A stretch of DNA of 64,000 bases from Mesobaculum littorinae (GTDB lineage: Bacteria > Pseudomonadota > Alphaproteobacteria > Rhodobacterales > Rhodobacteraceae): the NCBI RefSeq assembly GCF_004011175.1, contig NZ_RQXX01000002.1:310001-374000 (forward strand). Direction: 5' to 3'. The notes under the pieces are model-generated. The model did not search any database and was not told the DNA's origin. It was given only the letters and a program-made list of their open reading frames with translations. The translations under genes were made by a program, and so were the position numbers. Position 1 is the first letter of the stretch, and each line of letters opens with the position of its first letter. Positions 27,274-36,685 of this stretch are shown here, one piece after another.

Positions 27274-28233
27274 ATGCTGACACATTCTCTGCCGGGCTTT
27301 TTCGCCAGCACTTCCCGCCGTCTCGCCGCGTTTGCCGGCGCCGCCGTCGCGCTGGGCAGCGCCGGGGCGGCCGTCGCTCAGAACGCGGCCGAGGGCGAGG
27401 CCCTGCCGATCATCGGCAAACCGCACGACGGCGGGATCGGCTTCCAGCCGGCGGCCACCGACCTGGCGCGCGACCTGCATTCGCTGGACGGCATGCTGGT
27501 GGTGATCATCACCGCGATCACGCTGTTCGTCGTGGCGCTGCTGGCTATCGTGCTGGTGCGCTACAACCACCGCCGCAACCCGATCCCGGCGCGGTTCACC
27601 CACAACACCCCGGTCGAGATCACCTGGACGCTCGTCCCCATCGTGATCCTGCTGTTCATCGGCGCCTTCTCCCTGCCGGTCCTCTTCGATCAGCAGGAGA
27701 TCCCCGAGGCCGACCTGACCATCAAGGCGACCGGCTACCAGTGGTACTGGGGCTACGAATATCCCGACGAAGGCATCGCCTTCGACAGCTTCATGATTGG
27801 GCAGGGCTCGAACTACGTCACGCCCGAGATCCGCGAAGAGCTCGAATCGCGCGGCTACACGGATGACGAGTTCAAGCTGGCCACCGACACCGCCGTCGTG
27901 ATCCCGGTCGACACCACGGTCGTCGTGCAGGTCACCGCCGCCGACGTGATCCATTCCTGGACGATCCCGGCCTTCGGCGTGAAACAGGACGGCGTGCCCG
28001 GCCGCCTGGCCGAACTGTGGTTCGAAGCGGACACCGAGGGCGTGTATTTCGGCCAGTGCTCCGAGCTGTGCGGGATCAACCACGCCTACATGCCGATCAC
28101 CGTGCATGTCGTGAGCCAGGAGGCCTACGACACGTGGCTGGCCGAGGCCAAGGAGCTGTATGCCGAGAACGGCACCGTGCCGCCGGCGCCGATGACCAAG
28201 TCGTCGGACGTGCAGCTGGCGCTGGCCGACTGA
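27274..28233 (+). CDS. ctaC: Cytochrome c oxidase subunit II
   Basis: About 319 residues: signal peptide (to GAAVAQN near residue 37), two membrane helices (about 72-95 and 113-135), then the CuA cupredoxin domain with [12 protein letters not shown] and the copper ligands in [15 protein letters not shown]. It accepts electrons from cytochrome c for aa3 oxidase. The ATG at 27274 is preferred to longer in-frame starts, which only add basic low-complexity residues. First gene of the cta operon. Confidence 0.96.
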   Translation: MLTHSLPGFFASTSRRLAAFAGAAVALGSAGAAVAQNAAEGEALPIIGKPHDGGIGFQPAATDLARDLHSLDGMLVVIITAITLFVVALLAIVLVRYNHRRNPIPARFTHNTPVEITWTLVPIVILLFIGAFSLPVLFDQQEIPEADLTIKATGYQWYWGYEYPDEGIAFDSFMIGQGSNYVTPEIREELESRGYTDDEFKLATDTAVVIPVDTTVVVQVTAADVIHSWTIPAFGVKQDGVPGRLAELWFEADTEGVYFGQCSELCGINHAYMPITVHVVSQEAYDTWLAEAKELYAENGTVPPAPMTKSSDVQLALAD

Positions 28234-28294
28234 TCGCGGCACTCCGGTCGCGGGCGGCTGACCGCAGTCGCCCCACCGCACACGCAACCGTCGT

Positions 28295-28313
28295 GCGGGC
28301 CGTTCGGGCCCGC
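28295..28313. other. Hairpin between ctaC and ctaB
   Basis: GCGGGCC and GGCCCGC form a perfect 7-bp stem with loop GTTCG in the 181-bp gap between ctaC and ctaB. There is no T-run. It may stabilise the ctaC mRNA 3' end so that subunit II is made in excess of the assembly factors. Confidence 0.35.
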
Positions 28314-28414
28314 GCCATGTCAGGCACCCGAGGCTTCGACCCGCGCGCCCACCGGGCATCGGGACGCAAGCCGGGCACTTACACCAGGGCGGTCCGGCCG
28401 CCAGCGGAAGACAT

Positions 28415-29356
28415 ATGACCGACGCAACCCTTCACGAAGCCTATGACAGCGCCCTGCCCGGCGAGGCGCAGTTCGGCGATTACCTCGCGCTTCTCAAGCC
28501 GCGGGTCATGTCGCTGGTCGTGTTCACCGCGCTGGTCGGTTTGATCGTCGCACCGGGATCGATGCACCCGATCGAGGCCTTCGCCAGCGTGTTGTTCATC
28601 GCCATCGGCGGCGGCGCCTCGGGGGCGCTGAACATGTGGTGGGACAGCGACATCGACGCCGTGATGAAGCGCACGCAGGGCCGTCCGATCCCGTCGGGCC
28701 GGGTCGGCCGGGACGAGGCGCTGGCCATCGGGCTGGCGCTGTCGGGCTTTTCCGTCGTGATGCTGGGGCTGGCCGCGAATGCCGCCGCGGCGGCCGGTCT
28801 CGCCTTCACCATCTTCTTCTACGTCGTGGTCTACTCGATGTGGCTGAAACGCTCGACACCGCAGAACATCGTCATCGGCGGCGCCGCGGGCGCCTTTCCC
28901 CCGATGATCGGCTGGATCGCAGCAACCGGCACGCTGTCGATCGAACCCGTCCTGATGTTCCTGCTGATCTTCATGTGGACGCCGCCGCATTTCTGGGCGC
29001 TCGCCCTCTTCATGCGGTCGGATTACGACGACGCCGGCGTGCCGATGTTGACCGTGACCCATGGCCGCCGCAAGACCCGCGCCCACATCCTGGCCTATAC
29101 CCTGCTGCTGTGCCCCGTCGCGCTGGCGCTGGCGTTCAGCCCGGTTGGCGGCCCCGCGACGCTTGCCACCGCGATCCTGTGCAACGCATGGTTCGTCAAG
29201 GGCGCGGTCACGCTTTGGCGCCGCGACGAAGAGATCGCTGCCGCCGACGGCTACAAGGCCGAGAAATCGGTGTTCCGCTTCTCGCTGCTCTACACCTTCG
29301 CGCATTTCGGCGCGCTGCTCGTGGATGCCGCGCTCAGGACCGGAGGTCTGATTTGA
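28415..29356 (+). CDS. ctaB: Protoheme IX farnesyltransferase (heme O synthase)
   Basis: A 313-residue UbiA-family membrane protein with the first Asp-rich motif NMWWDSDIDAVMKRTQGRP (about residues 73-91) and a second YKAEKSVFRFS loop near the end. It farnesylates heme B to heme O for aa3 oxidase. Its TGA overlaps the ATG of the next gene (TGATG), so translation is coupled. Confidence 0.95.
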   Translation: MTDATLHEAYDSALPGEAQFGDYLALLKPRVMSLVVFTALVGLIVAPGSMHPIEAFASVLFIAIGGGASGALNMWWDSDIDAVMKRTQGRPIPSGRVGRDEALAIGLALSGFSVVMLGLAANAAAAAGLAFTIFFYVVVYSMWLKRSTPQNIVIGGAAGAFPPMIGWIAATGTLSIEPVLMFLLIFMWTPPHFWALALFMRSDYDDAGVPMLTVTHGRRKTRAHILAYTLLLCPVALALAFSPVGGPATLATAILCNAWFVKGAVTLWRRDEEIAAADGYKAEKSVFRFSLLYTFAHFGALLVDAALRTGGLI

Positions 29357-29595
29357 TGCCGATCAATCCCACCCACCCGATGCACGCCCGCCGCCTGTCC
29401 CGCAACGTGGGGCTGGGGCTCGTGCTGGCCTTCTTCGTCGCGCTCGTCTTCGCGCTGACCGTGGTCAAGGTCCAGCGCCTGGGCCCCATCGAATCGCCTG
29501 AGCAGGCGCTGCAATCCGCAGCCCCCGCCGGCGCCGGCCCCGCCGAGACGACGGTCAGCCCCGATGTCATGCCGGCCGAGGATGCGACGCGATGA
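29356..29595 (+). CDS. Small single-helix protein of the cta operon (CoxF-like)
   Basis: A 79-residue protein with one membrane helix (about residues 20-40) and a short Pro/Ala-rich periplasmic tail. A small gene in this place between ctaB and ctaG is common in Rhodobacterales and is often called CoxF, a cytochrome oxidase assembly factor without a defined activity. It overlaps ctaB by 1 bp and ctaG by 4 bp. Confidence 0.75.
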   Translation: MPINPTHPMHARRLSRNVGLGLVLAFFVALVFALTVVKVQRLGPIESPEQALQSAAPAGAGPAETTVSPDVMPAEDATR

Positions 29596-30185
29596 AACTG
29601 GAACCGACGACCAAGACCGCGCTCGGCGCCGTGGCCGTCATCCTCTTCATGGGGTCGATGGCGTGGGCGGCGGTGCCGTTCTATTCCTGGTTCTGCCGTG
29701 TCACCGGCTTCGGCGGCGTGACCTCGACCGCCGAGGCGGGGTCGGACACGGTGCTGGACGAAACCATCACCGTGCGGTTCGACAGCAACCTCGACCGCGA
29801 CATGCCGTGGGAGTTCCGCCCCAAGGTACGCGAGATGGAGCTGAAGATCGGCGAGACCGGGCTGGCCTTCTACGAGGCCTACAACCCCACCGACCATCCC
29901 GTGGCGGGGCAGGCGACCTATAACGTCGCCCCCTACGAGGCCGGTGGCTTCTTCACCAAGATCGACTGTTTCTGCTTTACCGAACAGGTGCTGCAGCCGG
30001 GCGAGCGGGTGGACATGCCGGTGACCTTCTACGTCGACCCCGAGATCACCACCGACCGCGACGCGAAGTTTGTCAAACACATCACCCTGTCCTACACATT
30101 CTACGAGATCGACCTGCCGCAAGAACAGGCGAGCCTCACCGGCGGGGCCGAAAGCCCGGCAGCTGCAGCGACAGATATAAACTAG
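29592..30185 (+). CDS. ctaG: Cytochrome c oxidase assembly protein CtaG/Cox11
   Basis: A 197-residue protein with one N-terminal membrane helix (about 8-30) and a periplasmic domain with the copper-binding CFCF motif in [10 protein letters not shown] (about residues 119-128) and [10 protein letters not shown]. Cox11 delivers copper to the CuB site of subunit I. The start overlaps the previous stop (ATGA). Confidence 0.96.
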   Translation: MKLEPTTKTALGAVAVILFMGSMAWAAVPFYSWFCRVTGFGGVTSTAEAGSDTVLDETITVRFDSNLDRDMPWEFRPKVREMELKIGETGLAFYEAYNPTDHPVAGQATYNVAPYEAGGFFTKIDCFCFTEQVLQPGERVDMPVTFYVDPEITTDRDAKFVKHITLSYTFYEIDLPQEQASLTGGAESPAAAATDIN

Positions 30186-30217
30186 CCCCCAAAGGGACGA
30201 CCTCAGAGGGACCGCCG

Positions 30218-31009
30218 ATGGCGCACGAGAAAAACCACGACTACCACATCCTGCCACCCTCGATCTGGCCTCTGCTCAGTTCGGTCGGGGCCTTCGTTAT
30301 GCTGTTCGGCGCCGTCAAGTGGATGCACGACTCAGGGCCCTGGCTGTTCCTGATCGGTCTGGCGCTGGTGCTTTACACCATGTTCGCATGGTGGTCCGAA
30401 GTCGTCGCCGAATCGAAGATCGGCGACCACACCCCGGTGGTGAACATCGGCCTGCGCTACGGCTTCATCCTGTTCATCATGTCCGAGGTGATGTTCTTCT
30501 CGGCGTGGTTCTGGTCGTTCTTCAAGCACGCCATCTACCCGATGCAGCAATTCTCGGAAGGTCAGTGGCCGCCCCCGTCGATCGAAACCTTCGATCCCTG
30601 GCACCTGCCGCTGATCAACACGCTGATCCTGCTGTGCTCGGGCGCCGCCTGCACCTGGGCGCACCACGCGCTGGTGCATGAGGATAACCGCAAGGACATG
30701 GCCTCGGGCCTGATCATCGCGGTGCTGCTCGGCCTGATCTTCACCGTGTTCCAGGCCTACGAATACAGCCACGCGGCCTTCGGCTTTGCCGGCAACATCT
30801 ACGGCGCCAACTTCTTCATGGCGACGGGCTTTCACGGCGCGCACGTGATCATCGGCACGATCTTCCTCTTCGTGTGCTACCTGCGCCTGCGCATGGGCCA
30901 GTTCACGGCCGAAAAGCACGTGGGCTTCGAAGCCGCCGCCTGGTACTGGCACTTCGTCGACGTGGTGTGGCTGTTCCTCTTCGCCTCGATCTACATCTGG
31001 GGCGGCTGA
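30218..31009 (+). CDS. ctaE: Cytochrome c oxidase subunit III
   Basis: A 263-residue protein with seven membrane helices and subunit III patterns ([42 protein letters not shown]). It completes the subunit II/III pair; the subunit I gene ctaD is not in this window, as usual for the group. A strong terminator follows about 80 bp downstream. Confidence 0.96.
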   Translation: MAHEKNHDYHILPPSIWPLLSSVGAFVMLFGAVKWMHDSGPWLFLIGLALVLYTMFAWWSEVVAESKIGDHTPVVNIGLRYGFILFIMSEVMFFSAWFWSFFKHAIYPMQQFSEGQWPPPSIETFDPWHLPLINTLILLCSGAACTWAHHALVHEDNRKDMASGLIIAVLLGLIFTVFQAYEYSHAAFGFAGNIYGANFFMATGFHGAHVIIGTIFLFVCYLRLRMGQFTAEKHVGFEAAAWYWHFVDVVWLFLFASIYIWGG

Positions 31010-31087
31010 CGGCCCGGCGCGGTGGTGCACGCGATGCAGCCCGGTTCGGGCCTGACACGCGCCGCGCCCGCCCGACGACAGATCCAT

Positions 31088-31123
31088 AAGGCCGCCGCCC
31101 GCTAGCGGCGGCCTTTCTCTTTT
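31088..31123 (+). terminator. Intrinsic terminator after ctaE
   Basis: A perfect 11-12 bp stem (AAGGCCGCCGC against GCGGCGGCCTT) with a 6-nt loop, followed by TCTCTTTT. This is the clearest intrinsic terminator in the first half of the window. It ends or attenuates the cta operon only 20 bp before the co-directional SURF1 gene. Confidence 0.85.
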
Positions 31124-31142
31124 CAGATCCCAGGAGACTGCG

Positions 31143-31826
31143 ATGACCCGTCGGATCCTGCTGCCATGTCTCGCGGGTGTGCTCGGCGTGGCGATCCTCC
31201 TCTGCCTCGGCATCTGGCAGGTGCACCGGTTGGAGTGGAAAACTGCGATGTTGGCCGACATCACGGCACGCATCTCCAGCGCGCCCGTGGACCTGCCCCA
31301 AGACCCCGACCCCGAGGCCGACCGCTACCTGCCGGTGCGCGTGCCGGGGCAATTCACGGGCGAAGCGCTGCACCTTCTGGTGTCGGTCAAGCAGGTCGGC
31401 GCCGGCTACCGCATCGTCGAGGCGTTCGAAACCGACACAGGCCGTCGCATCATGGTCGACCGCGGCTTCGTCCCGAACGCCGAAAAAGACGCGGACCACC
31501 CCGCCGCGCCGGGCCCCGTCGGGGGCAACCTGCACTGGCCGGAAGAGACCGACAGCTTCACGCCCGAGCCCGAGCTCGACCGCAACATCTGGTTCGCCCG
31601 CGACGTGCCGCGCATGGCCGACGCGCTAAAGACCGAGCCGCTGCTGGTCGTCGCCCGCGCCGACACGGGCGGCGGCGTCACGCCGCTGCCGGTGGGGACC
31701 GAGGGCATTCCCAACGACCACCTGGGCTATGCAATCACGTGGTTCTCGCTCGCCGCGATCTGGGCGGGGATGACAGGGTTCTATCTGTGGCGTATCAGGC
31801 GCGGGTCCGGAAGAGGGGAAGACTGA
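31143..31826 (+). CDS. SURF1-family cytochrome oxidase assembly protein
   Basis: A 227-residue protein with membrane helices at both ends (about 5-25 and 195-218) and the SURF1 patterns RRIMVDRGFVPNA and GIPNDHLGYAITWFSLAAIW. It helps assemble heme a into aa3 oxidase. It sits after a strong terminator, so it may depend on read-through or on its own promoter. Its TGA overlaps the thrC ATG. Confidence 0.92.
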   Translation: MTRRILLPCLAGVLGVAILLCLGIWQVHRLEWKTAMLADITARISSAPVDLPQDPDPEADRYLPVRVPGQFTGEALHLLVSVKQVGAGYRIVEAFETDTGRRIMVDRGFVPNAEKDADHPAAPGPVGGNLHWPEETDSFTPEPELDRNIWFARDVPRMADALKTEPLLVVARADTGGGVTPLPVGTEGIPNDHLGYAITWFSLAAIWAGMTGFYLWRIRRGSGRGED

Positions 31827-33217
31827 TGCGTTACGTGTCGACGCGGGGCCGCGCGCCCGAACTCGGCTTCGAAGAGGCGATGCTGGCGGGACTTGCGCGT
31901 GACGGCGGGCTCTACGTCCCCGAGACCGTTCCGCAACTGGGGCCCGAGGCCTTTGCCGCCATGGCGGGCCTGCCCTACGAAGAGGTCGCGCTTCGCGTCC
32001 TGCGCCCCTTCGTCGGCGACGACCTGCCCGAGGCCGAGCTGCGGGACGCCATCGCCCAGGCCTACGCCGCCATCGCGCACACCGCCCGCGCGCCCATGGT
32101 GCAGCTGGCGCCGGGGCACTTCCTGCTTGAGCTTTTCCACGGGCCCACGCTGGCCTTCAAGGACTTCGCGATGCAGCTGATCGGGCAGCTTTTCAGCCGC
32201 GCGATGCAGAAGCGGCAGGACCGCATCACCATCGTCGGCGCCACCTCGGGCGATACCGGCTCGGCAGCGATCGAGGCTTTCCGGGGCCTGCCGCGGACCG
32301 ACGTCTTCATCCTCTTCCCCGAGGGCCGCGTGAGCGAGGTGCAGCGCCGCCAGATGACGACGCCGGACGAGGCCAACGTGCATGCCATCGCGGTCAAGGG
32401 TGATTTCGACGATTGCCAGGCCCAGGTGAAGGCGATGTTCAACGATCACGCCTTCCGCGACGAAGTGGGGCTCTCGGCGGTGAACTCGATCAACTGGGCG
32501 CGGGTGCTGGCGCAGGTTGTCTATTACGTGACGGCGGCGGTGGCTCTGGGCGCGCCGCACCGGGCGGTGGACTTCACCGTGCCCACGGGCAATTTCGGCG
32601 ACATCTTCGCGGGCAACATCGCCCGGCGCATGGGGCTGCCCATCGGGCGGCTGGTGATCGCCACCAACCGAAACGACATACTGCACCGCACCTTCGCCAC
32701 GGGGCGGCATGAAAAGGAAGGCGTCGAACCCACGATGTCGCCGTCGATGGACATCCAGGTCAGCTCGAACTTCGAACGCGCGCTCTTCGAGGCCTACGGG
32801 CGTGACGGAGGCGCCGTGTCGCAGCTGATGGACGAGCTGCGCGACAAGGGCGGTTTCGGCGTCAGCCAAGGCGCGATGGAGGCCCTGCGCGAAACCTATG
32901 CCTCGGGCCGTGCGTCCGAGGAGGAGACCCGCGACACCATCCGCCGCATCCATGCCACGACGGGCGAGATTCTATGCCCGCACAGCGCCGTCGGCGTGAA
33001 GGTCGCGGAAGAGCACCTGGACCCCGCGCGCCCGATGGTGACGCTCGCCACCGCGCACCCCGCCAAGTTCCCCGACGCTGTCGAGGCCGCGACGGGCCTG
33101 CGGCCGGGGCTTCCAAAGCGGATGGCGGATCTTTATGACAGGCCCGAGCGGGTGACGCCGGTCGACAACGACCTCGTCGCCCTGCAAGACCTCATCAGGG
33201 AGCGCCGCACCACGTGA
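31826..33217 (+). CDS. thrC: Threonine synthase
   Basis: A 463-residue PLP enzyme (fold type II, long form). The lysine that binds PLP is in GPTLAFKDFAMQL (near residue 112); GATSGDTGSAAIEAF and the phosphate-binding PTGNFGDIFAGN are conserved. It converts O-phosphohomoserine to threonine. The ATG overlapping the SURF1 stop gives the standard N terminus MRYVSTRG; longer frames are spurious. It overlaps the next gene by 4 bp. Confidence 0.96.
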   Translation: MRYVSTRGRAPELGFEEAMLAGLARDGGLYVPETVPQLGPEAFAAMAGLPYEEVALRVLRPFVGDDLPEAELRDAIAQAYAAIAHTARAPMVQLAPGHFLLELFHGPTLAFKDFAMQLIGQLFSRAMQKRQDRITIVGATSGDTGSAAIEAFRGLPRTDVFILFPEGRVSEVQRRQMTTPDEANVHAIAVKGDFDDCQAQVKAMFNDHAFRDEVGLSAVNSINWARVLAQVVYYVTAAVALGAPHRAVDFTVPTGNFGDIFAGNIARRMGLPIGRLVIATNRNDILHRTFATGRHEKEGVEPTMSPSMDIQVSSNFERALFEAYGRDGGAVSQLMDELRDKGGFGVSQGAMEALRETYASGRASEEETRDTIRRIHATTGEILCPHSAVGVKVAEEHLDPARPMVTLATAHPAKFPDAVEAATGLRPGLPKRMADLYDRPERVTPVDNDLVALQDLIRERRTT

Positions 33218-34476
33218 CCGTCAGACTCCACACGCTCGACAACGGCCTGCGCATCGTCACCGAAACCATGCCCAGCCTCAAATCCGCCTCGGTCGGCATC
33301 TGGGTCAATGCAGGAGGGCGGCACGAGCGGCCCGAGCAGAATGGCATCGCGCATTTCCTCGAACACATGGCCTTCAAGGGCACGACGACCCGGTCCGCGC
33401 TGCAGATCGCCGAGGCGATCGAGGACGTCGGCGGCTATATCAACGCCTATACCAGCCGCGAGATGACGGCCTATTACGCGCGTGTCCTGCAGGCCGACGT
33501 GCCGTTGGCGCTGGACGTGATTTCGGACATCGTGCTGAACCCCGTCTTCGACGACAACGAGATCGAGGTCGAGCGCGGCGTGATCCTGCAGGAAATCGGC
33601 CAGGTCCTGGATACGCCCGACGATATCGTCTTCGACTGGCTGCAGGAGGTCGCCTATCCCGACCAGCCGCTGGGGCGCAGCATCCTGGGCCCCTCGGACC
33701 GCGTCAGCGGCTTCTCCAAGTCCGACCTCGCGACCTTCGTCACCGAACGCTATGGTCCCGACCAGATGATCCTGGCCGCCGCGGGGGCGGTCGATCACGA
33801 CGCCATCGTCGCGCAGGCGAAAGAGCTTTTCGGCGACCGGCCCGGGCGCAGCTCGGGCGCGCCCGAACCGGCCGCCTTCATCGGCGGCGAGCGGCGCGAG
33901 TCGCGGGCGCTGGAGCAGGTGCATTTCGCGCTGGCGCTCGAGGCGCCGGGCTACCGCGAGCCCGGTTTCTATACCGCGCAGATCTATGCATCGGCCCTGG
34001 GCGGCAGCATGTCGTCGCGCCTGTTCCAGGAACTGCGCGAACGGCGTGGGTTGTGCTACTCGATCTTCGCCCAGTCCGGAGCCTATTCCGACAGCGGCAT
34101 GATGACCGTTTATGCCGGCACCTCGGCCGACCAGATCGGCGGGCTGGCCGAGGTCACGATCGACGAGATCCGCAGGTTCTCGGGCGACCTGTCCGAGGCC
34201 GAGGTCGAGCGCGCCCGCGCGCAGATGAAGGCGGGCTTGCTGATGGGGCTGGAAAGCCCGTCGTCGCGGGCCGAGCGCCTGGCGCGGTTGATTTCTATCT
34301 GGGGCCGGGTGCCCGAGCTGGACGAGACCATCGCGCGCATCGACGCCGTCACGCCTGACGACGTGCGCCGCTTCGGCACCGGCATCACCCAAGCGGGGCG
34401 CGCGGCGCTGGCGCTTTACGGGCCCTGCGACAACGCACCGGGGCTGGGGGCCCTGACGGACAGGCTTGCCGCCTGA
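33214..34476 (+). CDS. M16-family zinc peptidase (processing-peptidase type)
   Basis: A 420-residue protein that starts with GTG overlapping the thrC stop. The inverted zinc motif HFLEH is at residues 47-51, with the downstream Glu in EVERGVILQEI. The C-terminal domain has RERRGLCYSIF, as in mitochondrial processing peptidase beta and bacterial PqqL-like proteins. It is a single-domain M16B enzyme, likely working as a dimer in the cytoplasm; the substrate is unknown. Confidence 0.92.
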   Translation: MTVRLHTLDNGLRIVTETMPSLKSASVGIWVNAGGRHERPEQNGIAHFLEHMAFKGTTTRSALQIAEAIEDVGGYINAYTSREMTAYYARVLQADVPLALDVISDIVLNPVFDDNEIEVERGVILQEIGQVLDTPDDIVFDWLQEVAYPDQPLGRSILGPSDRVSGFSKSDLATFVTERYGPDQMILAAAGAVDHDAIVAQAKELFGDRPGRSSGAPEPAAFIGGERRESRALEQVHFALALEAPGYREPGFYTAQIYASALGGSMSSRLFQELRERRGLCYSIFAQSGAYSDSGMMTVYAGTSADQIGGLAEVTIDEIRRFSGDLSEAEVERARAQMKAGLLMGLESPSSRAERLARLISIWGRVPELDETIARIDAVTPDDVRRFGTGITQAGRAALALYGPCDNAPGLGALTDRLAA

Positions 34477-35060
34477 TGCTGTCGGCGCGCCGGCGGGTCC
34501 GGATAGAGACCGAGCGGATGACCCTGCGCGCCCCCCAGCACGCCGATTTCCGGCCATGGACCGAGCTGCGTGTCCAGTCCGCTGATTTCCTCAAGCCTTG
34601 GGAGCCGACCTGGGCGCCCGACCACCTGTCGCGAAAGAGTTTCACCAACCGCGTCTACTGGGCGCAGAGGGCGATCACGAACGGCACGGCGCTGCCGCTG
34701 TTCCTTATCCGGCGCGAGGACGACGTGCTGCTGGGGGCGATCACGCTGGACAACATCCGGCGCGGCCCGGCGCAGACCGGGACGACCGGCTACTGGATCG
34801 GCGCGCGCTTCGCGCGGCAGGGCTACATGCGCGAGGCGATCGACGCAGTGGTCCACCATGCCTTCACGGTCATGGACCTGAGCCGCATCGACGCCGCCTG
34901 CCTGCCGGAAAACGCAGCCTCGCGCGGGGTGCTGGAGCGGTGCGGCTACAAGTATGAAGGCGTGGCGCAAAGCTATCTTCAGATCGCCGGCCGGTGGCGC
35001 AACCACGTGCTTTACGCCAACCTGCGCGCCGACCGGCGCGGCCGGGCGCAGACAGGCTGA
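34476..35060 (+). CDS. RimJ/RimL-type GNAT acetyltransferase
   Basis: A 194-residue GNAT protein with LGAITLDNIRRG, TGYWIGARFARQGYMREA (about residues 105-125) and DAACLPENAASRGVLERCGY. This matches the RimJ family that acetylates N termini of ribosomal proteins such as S5. It is translationally coupled to the M16 peptidase gene (TGATG). Confidence 0.85.
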   Translation: MLSARRRVRIETERMTLRAPQHADFRPWTELRVQSADFLKPWEPTWAPDHLSRKSFTNRVYWAQRAITNGTALPLFLIRREDDVLLGAITLDNIRRGPAQTGTTGYWIGARFARQGYMREAIDAVVHHAFTVMDLSRIDAACLPENAASRGVLERCGYKYEGVAQSYLQIAGRWRNHVLYANLRADRRGRAQTG

Positions 35061-35120
35061 CCCGGGGCCGGGCGAGCGGTGAAGGCGGGGAGCCGCCTGA
35101 GCGCGGTTTGGCGACAGGGC

Positions 35121-35185
35121 AGGGGGCATCCTGCCCCCTCTTCGGCCCGAGGGGCCGAATTCACCCCCTGGGAGTATTTTCGAAG
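35121..35185. repeat. Double hairpin plus GGGAGTATTTT motif, convergent terminator / candidate repeat element
   Basis: Two hairpins stand side by side: AGGGGGCA/TGCCCCCT (35121-35139) and TTCGGCCC/GGGCCGAA (35141-35159). The motif CCCTGGGAGTATTTT follows, running into an AAGAGAAGAAAG stretch. It lies between the convergent GNAT and antiporter genes. From memory, this composite resembles a short element scattered downstream of genes in many Rhodobacteraceae; its copy number here cannot be checked from one window. Confidence 0.5.
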
Positions 35186-35202
35186 AGAAGAAAGACCCCA
35201 GG

Positions 35203-36486
35203 TCAGTCCGCGGCGGAGGCCTTGCCGCGGTGGTGGCCGATGCGCGTGGGAAAGGGGAAGACGGGGCGGTCCTCGGGCGCTGTGTCGCGCGCGGCAATCC
35301 ATCGGGCATAGGCGCGGGCGGCGGGCGCGGCCGAGGCGCCGTGCAGGATCACGCTGCCCGCGACGGTGAGTAGGATCGCGGGGGCCAGGTCGCCTCCGAG
35401 CTGGACGCCGTCCTCTTCCAGGATCAGCAGCAGGTAGAGGATCGAGGCCAGGCCGCGCGGTCCGAACCAGCCCAGGAACAGGGCCGTGACGGGACGCAGG
35501 CGCGTGCCTGTCAGTGCCAGCGCCACCGGCACCATGCGCAGCACGGTAAGGGACAGCGCGGCATAGACGACATGGCGCCAGGTAAGCGTGTCGAAGGCCG
35601 TGGGCAGCAGAACCGCGCCGAATAGCAGGAACACCACGAGGCTTAGCAACTGGCCCTCGGTTTCGCCGAAATCCTCGAGCGCGTCGAGCACGCGGCGGGT
35701 CGAGGTGGCGACCGCCATGCCGGCGGCAAAGGCGGCGATGAACCCGTTGCCATGCGCGAGCTCGGCGCCGCCATAGGCCAGGAGCGCCAGTGACAGGACC
35801 GCGATCTGCAGAAAGACCTGGTTCATCAGCCGCGCCTCGGCCGCGGCGTTGATCGCCCGGACCCCCAGCCAGCCCACGGCAATCCCGACCGCGGGCCCCA
35901 CCAGCAGCTGACCCGCGATGAAGAGGCTCCATCCGCCTGCGCCGCGCCCCTCGACGGCCTCGAAGGCCAGGCTTAGGACGATCAGCAGGACGGGAAAGGC
36001 CAGTCCGTCGTTCAGCCCGGATTCGACGTTCAGCGCCTGGCGCACCCGCTGCGGGATGGCGCCGTTCGTCACGACCGCCTGGCCCAGCGCCGCGTCGGTC
36101 GGGGCGAGGATCACGCCCAGCACCGCCGCCTGCCAGAGGCCCAGGCCGGGAAAGATCCACCATGCCGCAAGCGTGCCCAGGACCATCGTCATGGGCAGGC
36201 CGATCGCGAGAAGGCGCAGGGGGACGTCGTGATCGCGGCTGAGCCGGGTGACGTCGATCCGCGCGGCATCGGTAAAGAGAACGAGGACCAGCGTGACCTC
36301 GGCCAGCATGTGAAGCGCGGAGTTGCGGACGGGGAAGGCCACGAGATCCAGCACCGCCTCGCCCAAGACGAGCCCCATGGCGGTAAAGACCATGGGTCCG
36401 GTCAGCGACCCCGATTCGCCGCGTCGCGAGACGAGCGCGTAGCCAAAGACGCCCAGGGCGATGATGAAGAGGTCCGATGGCGCCAT
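35203..36486 (-). CDS. Cation:proton antiporter (CPA1/NhaP type)
   Basis: A 427-residue membrane protein with about 12 helices. Conserved features include DAARIDVTRL, GVILAPTDAALGQAVV and VESGLNDGLAFPVLL, the last with the paired Asn-Asp of CPA1 antiporters. There is no long cytoplasmic tail. It should exchange Na+ or K+ for H+ at the inner membrane. The ATG at 36486 (MAPSDLF) gives the natural first helix; an upstream frame extension is low-complexity. Confidence 0.88.
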   Translation of the reverse strand: MAPSDLFIIALGVFGYALVSRRGESGSLTGPMVFTAMGLVLGEAVLDLVAFPVRNSALHMLAEVTLVLVLFTDAARIDVTRLSRDHDVPLRLLAIGLPMTMVLGTLAAWWIFPGLGLWQAAVLGVILAPTDAALGQAVVTNGAIPQRVRQALNVESGLNDGLAFPVLLIVLSLAFEAVEGRGAGGWSLFIAGQLLVGPAVGIAVGWLGVRAINAAAEARLMNQVFLQIAVLSLALLAYGGAELAHGNGFIAAFAAGMAVATSTRRVLDALEDFGETEGQLLSLVVFLLFGAVLLPTAFDTLTWRHVVYAALSLTVLRMVPVALALTGTRLRPVTALFLGWFGPRGLASILYLLLILEEDGVQLGGDLAPAILLTVAGSVILHGASAAPAARAYARWIAARDTAPEDRPVFPFPTRIGHHRGKASAAD

Positions 36487-36685
36487 GACAGGGGGCAATC
36501 TGTGGCGCAAGCCGGACGAGGGAAGGGGCATTGGCCGAAAACCCGCGGGTTTTTCGATCCAAAGCCGGGATGCCTGCCCATCCAACCGCCCGCGCAAACG
36601 TGATCGCCCCCGGGGGATGGGACAGGCAGGGGGCGGCCGTGGCGTGCTAACCTAGGGGGAAGTCATCGGATCCGAGGGGCCCGCC

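Noticed and set aside
31166-33217. A 683-residue fused reading of the SURF1 region and threonine synthase
   Set aside because: The first 220 residues are an out-of-frame reading of the SURF1 gene; ThrC starts at the ATG overlapping the SURF1 stop.
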